Source: Cytobacillus firmus NBRC 15306 (lineage in GTDB: Bacteria; Bacillota; Bacilli; Bacillales; Cytobacillaceae). From it: DNA of 38,896 bases. Below are positions 7,261 through 14,075 of the stretch, in pieces (position 1 is the stretch's first letter; each line of letters opens with the position of its first letter). The stretch is taken from assembly GCF_001591465.1 (NCBI RefSeq), contig NZ_BCUY01000036.1, positions 1-38,896 on the forward strand. The letters run 5' to 3'. The notes under the pieces are model-generated. The model was not told where the DNA came from. It saw only the letters and a list, made by a program, of their open reading frames with translations, and ran no database searches. The position numbers and the translations under genes were made by a program.

Positions 7261-8190
7261 ATGAGATCAGATAGATATGAAAAGAAGAAAAAGAAAGGAA
7301 AGTGGAAATCTGTCCTCCTAATTCTGCTTCTCTTGATTGCAGGAACCCTTGGCTATTCGTATTTTCAGTTCAAGCAAGGTGTTTCCCAGACAGAAGGAGA
7401 AGCAAATATACAGACAGAAGAATTTGAATTCAATGGCGAAAAAGATAAATATGGCGGGACAAATATCCTGATTCTTGGAAGTGATGCAAGGGGAGAAGAG
7501 AAATCAAGGGCTGATACCATTATGGTTGCACAATATCATCCTGAAAAGGGCACATATAAGCTTATTTCTTTTATGAGAGATATGTATGTGGACATACCGG
7601 GCCATGGACAAAACAGAATAAATTCTGCTCTTGCTTATGGAGGCCCTGAATTATTGAGGCAGACGCTCAAGGAGAACTTTGATATAGATATTAAATATTA
7701 CTCCATTATTGATTTCGAAGGTTTTGTCCATTTAATTGATGAAGCATTCCCCAGAGGGGTAGAAATTGATGTGGAAAAAAGAATGTCTGCCAATATCGGT
7801 GTTACTCTGGAACCGGGTCTGCAGCGGCTTGATGGAGAGCATCTCCTTGGGTACGTCAGATTCAGGCAGGATGCAGTAGGGGATTTTGGAAGAGTAGAAC
7901 GCCAGCAGAAGGTAATGAAAGAAGTAGCAAGCCAGTTTACAAGCCTTCAGACCATTACGAAGCTTCCAAAACTTATCGGGGTGGTAACTCCTTTTGTAAA
8001 TACCAATATGAACACGGGCGATATTCTGTATATCGGAAAAGATTTCTTATCTAAGGATAACAGGGATGTAGAGACTCTTCGTGTTCCTGTTGATGGAACA
8101 TTTGAAAACGAGAGAATTAATGGTGCTGAGGTTTTGGGCATAGATAAAGAGGCGAATAAAGCAGCAATCCATGAATTTCTTTCAAAATAA
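7261..8190 (+). CDS. LytR-CpsA-Psr (LCP) family cell wall glycopolymer ligase
   Basis: LCP enzymes transfer teichoic acid or other anionic glycopolymers from undecaprenyl lipid carriers to peptidoglycan outside the membrane. This 309-residue protein has a lysine-rich cytoplasmic N-terminus, one membrane anchor at about 17-36 and an LCP domain at about 65-225. Conserved charged residues are visible: Asp75 and Arg77 (LGSDAR), Arg83 and Asp85 (SRADT), Arg106 (MRDMYV) and Arg119 (QNRINSA). It resembles TagU/LytR proteins; the specific paralogue cannot be assigned. The start follows AAAGAAAGGACT. It precedes yhjE and sipV on the same strand, with no strong terminator between. Confidence 0.9.
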   Translation: MRSDRYEKKKKKGKWKSVLLILLLLIAGTLGYSYFQFKQGVSQTEGEANIQTEEFEFNGEKDKYGGTNILILGSDARGEEKSRADTIMVAQYHPEKGTYKLISFMRDMYVDIPGHGQNRINSALAYGGPELLRQTLKENFDIDIKYYSIIDFEGFVHLIDEAFPRGVEIDVEKRMSANIGVTLEPGLQRLDGEHLLGYVRFRQDAVGDFGRVERQQKVMKEVASQFTSLQTITKLPKLIGVVTPFVNTNMNTGDILYIGKDFLSKDNRDVETLRVPVDGTFENERINGAEVLGIDKEANKAAIHEFLSK

Positions 8191-8241
8191 AAAAGGCAGA
8201 AACACTGTTTTTGGCGGATTAGGTGTACAATAAAAGGGGAA

Positions 8242-8331
8242 ATGGTAAAACTGGGGGAACCTATTATTTATCAAAGCGATTCGACTAAGGTATTGCTGCA
8301 TATTGGACAAGGAGATACTAATGGATTTTGA
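8242..8331 (+). CDS. Possible 29-codon leader ORF before yhjE
   Basis: An ATG preceded by AAAGGGGAA opens a 29-codon frame that contains the ribosome binding site of yhjE. Its stop codon lies 11 bases inside yhjE. The peptide has no recognisable motif. The overlap would allow translational coupling, but a frame this short can occur by chance. Confidence 0.2.
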   Translation: MVKLGEPIIYQSDSTKVLLHIGQGDTNGF

Positions 8332-8935
8332 ACTGCTCAAAGATTGGTTTACATTAGAGAATATAATGGATTTAATCCGGGAGTATCGTTCATTTGGGCC
8401 TCTTCCCGGTATTCTGCTTCCAATGCTAGAAGCATTTTTGCCTTTTCTGCCTCTGTTTTTGTTTGTTATGGCAAATGCGAGTGCATTTGGTCTCTGGCTG
8501 GGGTTTTTATACTCCTGGGTCGGAGCGGTCGCAGGAGCGCTGATTGTTTTCCTGCTGGTCAGAAAATATGGCCAGAAACGAATACTCCGTTTTTTGAAAA
8601 ATCATAAGCAGGTACAGAAGCTTATGAAATGGGTTGAAAAACATGGGTTCGGACCATTGTTCATCCTGCTTTGTTTTCCGTTTACTCCTTCAGCGGTTGT
8701 CAATATTGTAGCAGGTCTTTCAAATATCAGTATTGCTCAATATATGCTGGCAGTCCTGACCGGAAAAATAGTGATGATTTTTACAATAAGCTTTGTCGGA
8801 TATGATATCAAATCATTAATAACACAGCCAATTCGCACTGCCATTGTTGCACTGGTCATTTTCATTCTTTGGTATGTCGGCAAAATTATTGAAATAAAGA
8901 TGAATATGAGCGTAGAAAAAGATAAAAAGCATTAA
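8321..8935 (+). CDS. yhjE: DedA/VTT-domain membrane protein YhjE
   Basis: This is a 204-residue integral membrane protein with a VTT (DedA/SNARE-associated) domain. DedA-like proteins are linked to lipid flipping and membrane homeostasis. Hydrophobic segments lie near residues 25-75, 115-135 and 140-185. The pattern LLVRKYGQK followed by KHGFGPLFILLCFPFTPSAVVNIVAGL is typical, with the proline-containing re-entrant loop. An in-frame TTG at 8303 exists, but AAGGAG precedes the ATG at 8321 at correct spacing. It lies 24 bases before sipV, as yhjE does in B. subtilis, so the two are probably co-transcribed. Confidence 0.85.
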   Translation: MDFELLKDWFTLENIMDLIREYRSFGPLPGILLPMLEAFLPFLPLFLFVMANASAFGLWLGFLYSWVGAVAGALIVFLLVRKYGQKRILRFLKNHKQVQKLMKWVEKHGFGPLFILLCFPFTPSAVVNIVAGLSNISIAQYMLAVLTGKIVMIFTISFVGYDIKSLITQPIRTAIVALVIFILWYVGKIIEIKMNMSVEKDKKH

Positions 8936-8959
8936 ATGCATAAGTACTAGGGGAGATGA

Positions 8960-9517
8960 ATGGTGAAGGAAGGATTGAGAAAAGAAGGAGCGGAATGGCT
9001 GAAGGCTTTTGCAATAGGCATTATCATCTTTGCTTTTATACGGACTTTTTTCTTCTCCAATTACGTTGTCGAAGGTGAATCCATGATGCCTACCCTTCAG
9101 GATGGAAATAAGCTGATTGTCAATAAAATCGGCTATCAGGTCAGCGATTTAGAGCGCTTTGACGTAGTTGTTTTCCATCATAATGATGAAGAGGATTTTG
9201 TAAAAAGAATAATAGGAATGCCAGGGGATGAAATTGCATACCGCAATGATGAATTATTTATTAATGGCAAGAAAGTGGATGAACCTTACTTGGTTAAATA
9301 CCGGAAAGCAACCTCAGGAGGCAAACTGACAGGTGACTTTACACTGCTGGAGATGACGGGCACAGAAACTGTCCCAGAGGGTAAACTTTTTGTTATGGGA
9401 GATAATCGTCTCGGAAGCTGGGACAGCCGGCATTTTGGATTTATTTCAGCCGGCCAGGTTGTAGGGAAAGTAAACCTGCGCTATTGGCCGCTTGATGAAA
9501 TGGATGCGTCATTCTAA
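8960..9517 (+). CDS. sipV: Type I signal peptidase (SipV-like)
   Basis: The enzyme removes signal peptides from exported proteins at the outer face of the membrane. It has 185 residues with one N-terminal anchor at about 14-33, the short Gram-positive form. The catalytic dyad is Ser41 (EGESMMPTL) and Lys82 (FVKRIIGMPGDE); the C-terminal box GDNRLGSWDSR is also present. The start codon follows GGGGAGATGA. Position behind yhjE supports orthology with sipV rather than other Sip paralogues; that assignment is inferred from context. A strong palindromic terminator follows. Confidence 0.92.
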   Translation: MVKEGLRKEGAEWLKAFAIGIIIFAFIRTFFFSNYVVEGESMMPTLQDGNKLIVNKIGYQVSDLERFDVVVFHHNDEEDFVKRIIGMPGDEIAYRNDELFINGKKVDEPYLVKYRKATSGGKLTGDFTLLEMTGTETVPEGKLFVMGDNRLGSWDSRHFGFISAGQVVGKVNLRYWPLDEMDASF

Positions 9518-9530
9518 CAGATCTTATAGT

Positions 9531-9564
9531 ATAAGGGACTCGAATATTCGAGTCCCTTATTTTT
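9531..9564 (+). terminator. Terminator of yhjE-sipV
   Basis: Positions 9531-9560 form a perfect 30-base palindrome (left half ATAAGGGACTCGAAT) followed by TTTT, 14 bases after the sipV stop codon. Confidence 0.88.
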
Positions 9565-9577
9565 GCAGAAAAGGCTC

Positions 9578-9904
9578 TTAGATAACATGCAAATTAGGAT
9601 TATCCCTATATTCAGGTTCGCAGTTCACACACACGTTTTCATCATAGTCAGTCATATTCACATCTTCACGATTGTATTCAATTCCGCAAAGGGAACAGGC
9701 AACCATTTTTTCTTCTTCTATTTCTTCCGGGTGAATGGGAATAGCGTCATTAATATTAATAGGCTCTACGGTAATTCCGCGTGAATTGGCCATTTCTGCA
9801 TTTAAGTATTCCTTTGCGGATTCTTCACTTTCCCAAAATCCCAAGTCCCATAACAGCTCCTTGGCGTCTCCGGTTTGTGCCATCAATCCATAAACAACTT
9901 TCAT
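9578..9904 (-). CDS. Hypothetical small Cys4 protein
   Basis: I do not recognise this 108-residue protein. It has an N-terminal part with a predicted alpha/beta character (MKVVYGLMAQTGDAKELLW), an acidic middle, and two CxxC pairs at Cys70/Cys73 and Cys92/Cys95. The pairs could form a zinc ribbon. Two in-frame ATGs exist; AAAGGGG lies before the second (9904), so that one is used. The protein is acidic and soluble. The gene is alone on the minus strand between sipV and the SDR gene and may share the palindromic terminator. The 243-base gap upstream holds no clear feature. Confidence 0.65.
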   Translation of the reverse strand: MKVVYGLMAQTGDAKELLWDLGFWESEESAKEYLNAEMANSRGITVEPININDAIPIHPEEIEEEKMVACSLCGIEYNREDVNMTDYDENVCVNCEPEYRDNPNLHVI

Positions 9905-10147
9905 GATAAATGCCCCTTTCAAATTTACTGTCTATTGTTTTATATTTCTTAGCCTATTTTGGCTGCGGTTAAACCGATTCAAAAAATTCCCATCAGTTCC
10001 CTTGAAAGACTGGGGATTGTTTTTAACATTGAGAATAAATCGCAGGGGATACAGGAGAATCTGCGGGCTTTGTCGAATGTACACGTTACCGGAGTTGTTT
10101 TAGTTTTTGATGTCGGAATATTTGTACATATAGTGGAGGTGCAATTA

Positions 10148-10888
10148 ATGAGGCTTAAGGATAAAGTGGCCATTATTACAGGTGCTGCCAATGGGATTGG
10201 TCTCGCTGCAGCAGAAAGGTTTGCAGGTGAAGGAGCCGCAGTAGCCATGGCAGATTATGACGCGGACATGGGAATAACCAGGGCTCAAGAGCTCAAGGAA
10301 AAAGGATTAAATGCAGAGTTCTTTCAGGTTAATGTGGCTGACAGGCAAAGCATAGACAGTATGGCGGAAGCTGTAAAAGCAGCATTTGGGAAAATTGACA
10401 TCCTTATCAATAATGCAGGAATAACCAGGGACGGGATGCTTTCAAAGTTATCCCCTGATGATTTTCAGGCGGTTATGGATGTGAATCTGTCAGGTGTTTT
10501 CCATTGTACACAAGCAGTGCTTCCATTCATGCTGGAGCAGGGAAGGGGAAAAATTATCAATACATCTTCTGTTTCCGGAATTTATGGGAATGTCGGACAG
10601 ACAAACTACGCTGCAGCTAAAGCGGGTGTGGTTGGAATGACTAAAACATGGGCAAAAGAACTCGGCCGAAAAGGGATTAACGTTAATGCCGTGGCCCCAG
10701 GATTTATCTCTACAGGCATGACAGCAAAAGTACCGGAAAAGGTGATTGGCCAAATGCAGGGCATGGTTCCGCTGGGCAGGCTGGGAAAACCGGAAGATAT
10801 TGCGAATGCATATCTGTTTCTGGCTTCGGATGAATCTGATTATGTGAATGGCACGGTCCTGCATGTAGATGGCGGTATTATGATGTAA
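10148..10888 (+). CDS. SDR family 3-oxoacyl reductase (FabG/acetoacetyl-CoA reductase-like)
   Basis: This is a classical short-chain dehydrogenase of 246 residues. The cofactor motif TGAANGIG is at 11-18, NNAG is in the middle, and the catalytic residues are Ser141, Tyr154 and Lys158 (YAAAK). The C-terminal GxxxxVDGG pattern is typical of FabG-like enzymes. Asp36 at the end of the second beta strand usually favours NAD(H), unlike NADPH-using FabG, so a catabolic or hydroxybutyryl-type role is more likely than fatty acid synthesis. The frame is open for 63 codons upstream, but the ATG at 10148 follows GGAGGTG and aligns with family N-termini. It lies 55 bases before a thiolase gene and is probably co-transcribed. 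Confidence 0.85.
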   Translation: MRLKDKVAIITGAANGIGLAAAERFAGEGAAVAMADYDADMGITRAQELKEKGLNAEFFQVNVADRQSIDSMAEAVKAAFGKIDILINNAGITRDGMLSKLSPDDFQAVMDVNLSGVFHCTQAVLPFMLEQGRGKIINTSSVSGIYGNVGQTNYAAAKAGVVGMTKTWAKELGRKGINVNAVAPGFISTGMTAKVPEKVIGQMQGMVPLGRLGKPEDIANAYLFLASDESDYVNGTVLHVDGGIMM

Positions 10889-10899
10889 TAAACTGACTC

Positions 10900-10913
10900 C
10901 GAGCGAGTGCTCG
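10900..10913. promoter_or_regulatory. Inverted repeat between SDR and thiolase genes
   Basis: Five-base arms CGAGC and GCTCG flank GAGT, and outer bases TGACT / AATCA extend it weakly. It lies 31 bases before the thiolase start codon. It could be a TetR-type operator or a short mRNA hairpin; there is no T-run, so it is not a typical terminator. Confidence 0.3.
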
Positions 10914-10943
10914 TTAATCAGATAATAAAAGGGGTGGAAAAGG

Positions 10944-12122
10944 ATGAGAAATGTTGTAATAACATCAGCAGTAAGAACACCAGTCGGGATTTTTGGAGGA
11001 GCTTTTAAGGATCTTCTGCCGACAGATTTGATTGTTCCAGTATTAAAAGAGGCTGCCGAAAGAAGCGGCTTACAGAGCGGTGACGTGAATGAAGTAATTT
11101 TGGGACACTGCATTCAGCGTACAGATGAACCGAACACAGCAAGGACAGCAGCATTGCTTGCAGGCTTTGACAATACGACAACAGGGTTCACAGTCCAGAG
11201 ACAGTGTGCATCCGGTATGCAGGCCATTATTTCCGCTGCCCTGCAGATTGCATCAGGCATGTCAGATATCGTGATTGCAGGAGGAGTAGAAGCCATGAGC
11301 TCCAGTCCTTATGTATTAAAACAGCATCGCTGGGGCGCCCGCATGCAGCATGGACAGGTAACCGACACAGTATGGGAGATCCTCGAAGATCCAATCCATC
11401 ATATCATGATGGGGGAAACAGCAGAAAACCTGGCAGAAATTCATTCCATCACAAGGGAAGAGCAAGATGAAGTGGCATTGCTTAGCCATAAGAGAGCCCT
11501 GCACGCGATTGAAAACGGTTACTTTGATTCGCAGATCGTTCCAATTACTGTAAAGACCCGGAAAGGAGAAGTAACTGTTGCAAAAGATGAAAACCCGCGT
11601 GAGGACTTAACAGCGGAAAAGCTGAGCAGATTGAAGCCGGTCTTTAGAAAGGACGGAACAGTAACAGCAGGAAACTCATCCAGCCTGAATGACGGCGGAG
11701 CAGCACTGGTCCTCATGCCGGAAGAGCTGGCTCTGGAAAGAGGACTGAAGCCGCTGGCAAAGATTGCTGGCTTTTCTGTTGCGGGAGTAGATCCGAAAGT
11801 AATGGGAAGAGGACCTGTTCCGGCAGTTAAAAATGGTCTTGCCAGTGTCAATTGGTCGCTTGAAGAAGCTGATTTGATTGAAGTTAATGAGGCCTTTGCG
11901 GCCCAATATTTGGCGGTTGAGAGAGAACTTGGCTTAAACCGGGAGAAAGTAAATGTAAATGGTAGCGGAATCAGTCTGGGACACCCAATTGGATGTACAG
12001 GTGCTCGTCTTGTCGTAAGTCTTGTTCATGAGTTGAAGAGAAGAGGAGGCCATAAAGGCATCGCTTCTTTATGTGTCGGTGGCGGAATGGGAGCCACAGT
12101 ATTTGTGGAAACGTATGAATAA
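10944..12122 (+). CDS. Acetyl-CoA C-acyltransferase (thiolase)
   Basis: The enzyme either condenses two acyl-CoA molecules to a 3-oxoacyl-CoA or cleaves one. It has 392 residues, the usual thiolase length. The acylated nucleophile is Cys88 (QRQCASGMQA); His347 (GISLGHPIGCTGAR) and Cys377 (SLCVGGG) complete the active site. NEAFA near residue 316 is also conserved. The start follows AGGGGTGGAAAAGG. Paired with the NAD-type SDR, it suggests acetoacetyl-CoA and 3-hydroxybutyryl-CoA interconversion or part of a beta-oxidation route. The direction of the pathway cannot be told from the sequence. Confidence 0.92.
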   Translation: MRNVVITSAVRTPVGIFGGAFKDLLPTDLIVPVLKEAAERSGLQSGDVNEVILGHCIQRTDEPNTARTAALLAGFDNTTTGFTVQRQCASGMQAIISAALQIASGMSDIVIAGGVEAMSSSPYVLKQHRWGARMQHGQVTDTVWEILEDPIHHIMMGETAENLAEIHSITREEQDEVALLSHKRALHAIENGYFDSQIVPITVKTRKGEVTVAKDENPREDLTAEKLSRLKPVFRKDGTVTAGNSSSLNDGGAALVLMPEELALERGLKPLAKIAGFSVAGVDPKVMGRGPVPAVKNGLASVNWSLEEADLIEVNEAFAAQYLAVERELGLNREKVNVNGSGISLGHPIGCTGARLVVSLVHELKRRGGHKGIASLCVGGGMGATVFVETYE

Positions 12123-12148
12123 AGAGTTCCTTCGGGAGCTCTTTATTT
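12121..12148 (+). terminator. Terminator of the SDR-thiolase pair
   Basis: A 10-bp stem (AAAGAGTTCC / GGAGCTCTTT, one G-U pair) is capped by the stable tetraloop TTCG and followed by ATTTAT. It begins within the stop codon of the thiolase gene. Confidence 0.75.
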
Positions 12149-12202
12149 ATCCAATTAGCGAATCCCATCTCTTGCAGAATTATTTTTTCAGGGGGGAGAA
12201 AA

Positions 12203-12742
12203 GTGATAAGCAGTACGATATTGTCTTGAAGAAGGATCATTCTGGGGGCGTTTCTTGAGGATGATATTCAAAAGATAATCCAGTGGCGTGCAGATGAGAA
12301 AATTATGCGAAACCTGGATGCTCTGCCGGTAAAACCCAAACAGGAAACGGAAATTAAGAAATGGCTTGATGAATGTCCGCAAGACACCTTCAGATTCTCG
12401 CTCAGGTTAAAAGGAGCAAATGAACTGATAGGCTTTGCGGAGTTAAACGGAATTTTATGGCCGCACAGAACAGGCTGGATTACCATCGCCATTGCAGATA
12501 AAACCGAATGGGGAAAAGGGTACGGAAAGGATGCCATGCAATGCCTGATTCGCTATGCTTTTATGGAGCTCAATTTGTATAGGCTTCAGCTTACTGTATT
12601 TTCCTATAATACTAGAGCAAAAACTCTTTATGAAAGTCTTGGATTCAAGAAAGAAGGATGCTATAGAGAGTTTCTTGAGCGCGATGGAAAACGGCATGAT
12701 ATGTATTTATACGGGCTGCTGAGAAAGGAGTGGAAAGAGTGA
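12203..12742 (+). pseudogene. GNAT (RimJ/RimL-type) acetyltransferase with in-frame stop at codon 9
   Basis: Downstream of a good ribosome binding site (GGGGGGAGAAAA), a GTG at 12203 opens a frame reading V-I-S-S-T-I-L-S, then TGA at 12227-12229, then R-R-I-I-L-G-A-F-L-E-D-D and onward without interruption to 12742. The whole frame, read through the stop, gives about 180 residues, the normal size of RimJ/RimL acetyltransferases. These proteins usually have a glycine at this point, so a GGA-to-TGA change is likely. The acetyl-CoA site WGKGYGKDA and the C-terminal SLGFKKEGCYRE motif are intact. The first ATG after the stop, at 12305, would yield 145 residues lacking the first strand and helix. 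A sequencing error or initiation at CTG 12242 are alternatives. Confidence 0.6.
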
Positions 12743-12744
12743 AG

Positions 12745-12767
12745 AAGCGCGGAATGATTCCGCGCTT
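12745..12767. terminator. Shared hairpin between GNAT and MFS genes
   Basis: A perfect 10-bp stem (AAGCGCGGAA / TTCCGCGCTT) lies between the convergent GNAT and MFS genes. T-runs are weak on both sides, so termination efficiency is uncertain. Confidence 0.6.
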
Positions 12768-12775
12768 TACAAGAT

Positions 12776-13930
12776 TTATTCTGGTTGACTGACAAAAGTA
12801 ATTTCTTTTGACAAGAAATAGCTAAGAACGATATTCGTAAGAAAAAAGGCAAGAAGCAGAAACAGTACATCATGATATTCCAGAATCATAACCGCCGGCG
12901 GCGCAAGGCTTGCTCCGGTTAATAGAAAAAAAGAATAGAGAGAAAGCGCTTTTGCACGATCAGCTCCTGCAATCATGCCAATCAGTGTGATAACTGTGGG
13001 AACAAGAATAGATATAGAGGCCACGAACATAATTGAAATAGCCATTAATGCAATGGTGCTGCTGAAGAAAAACATATTAATGATGCTGAAGATTCCTAAA
13101 AGTAAACCAAGCTTTAAAGTCAAATGGGCACCAATCCGCTCAATTAATTTTCCCGTAAAGAGTGACAGTAGCGCCCCGATTAGTCCCACAGCTCTTAATG
13201 TGAACAGCTCCTCCATGGTTCCCTCGAAATTCCTTCCTATTGCATCGTAAAAAGCTACAAAGGTAAACAGCAAAGTAAAGGTAATAGCATAGCTTTGGAG
13301 CAGTCTTCCGTTCATTAATAGTTTTTTCATAATAGAAATAACGGAAACCCCTGATTTGGAAGGAGGAGAAGTGCCTGGAAGTATTTTATACGATGCTAGG
13401 AAAAGAATTAAATAACAAGACGCAAAGAAATAAAAAGCATAGTTCCATTTAAAATAAAAAGTAATTGTCGAACTGATCAGCTGTCCAAGGATGCCGGCGA
13501 CAAGGAATCCTGTATTGATAAAAACAAGCAGCAGGGTGCGGCTCCTCGGCTGAAAAAGATCAAAGGAATAAGCGAAGGCAACAGGAGCAAAGCTCCCAAG
13601 AGTCAGCCCCTGAATCGACCTGGTTATATAGAGAGCCTCTACATTAGGAGAGAGCCCGACGGCACAAGTGGACAAAGCAGAAGCAAACAAACCTGTAATA
13701 ATAATTCTGCGCCTGCCAAATGTATCAGAGGCAGGACCAAAGAACAGCAGGCCGGCTGCATAAAAAAATGCAAACAGGCTTCCTCCGCCAACAATATAAT
13801 TTTCATTTATTTTAAATGAGTCAGCAATATCCCCGTAAATAGGGATTAGTGTATAAATGTTGCTGGCCACGAAAATTCCTGTAATTGTCAAAATGACTGA
13901 AGTTGCAAACAGGACCTGTTTTGAAATCAT
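12776..13930 (-). CDS. MFS transporter, drug/arabinose-efflux-like
   Basis: This is a 384-residue polytopic membrane protein with about 12 hydrophobic segments. The loop 2-3 motif FFGPASDTFGRRRIIITGL is the MFS signature. The family moves small solutes or drugs by proton antiport; the substrate is not identifiable. The reading frame is open 28 codons further upstream, but the ATG at 13930 follows GGTGATAAGG and begins a typical first helix. It is divergent from addB, with about 145 bases between start codons. Confidence 0.85.
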   Translation of the reverse strand: MISKQVLFATSVILTITGIFVASNIYTLIPIYGDIADSFKINENYIVGGGSLFAFFYAAGLLFFGPASDTFGRRRIIITGLFASALSTCAVGLSPNVEALYITRSIQGLTLGSFAPVAFAYSFDLFQPRSRTLLLVFINTGFLVAGILGQLISSTITFYFKWNYAFYFFASCYLILFLASYKILPGTSPPSKSGVSVISIMKKLLMNGRLLQSYAITFTLLFTFVAFYDAIGRNFEGTMEELFTLRAVGLIGALLSLFTGKLIERIGAHLTLKLGLLLGIFSIINMFFFSSTIALMAISIMFVASISILVPTVITLIGMIAGADRAKALSLYSFFLLTGASLAPPAVMILEYHDVLFLLLAFFLTNIVLSYFLSKEITFVSQPE

Positions 13931-14075
13931 CCTTATCACCTGCCGATATACTTTATGCACGAAACCCCGAATAGGAAAGTTGTCATTTCCACAATTTTGA
14001 AGAACCCCATACAAAAAATTGAACAGCTTATATGATAAAATAATGATAGAAAGAGACCTTTGTAGGAGGAAAAAT

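Noticed and set aside
10106-10133. TTGATG and TATAGT with 16-base spacing before the SDR gene
   Set aside because: Transcription would begin about at or after the ribosome binding site of the SDR gene, leaving no usable leader.
9959-10147. 63-codon in-frame extension upstream of the SDR gene
   Set aside because: The ATG at 10148 follows GGAGGTG and aligns with SDR N-termini; the extension has no ribosome binding site or family similarity.
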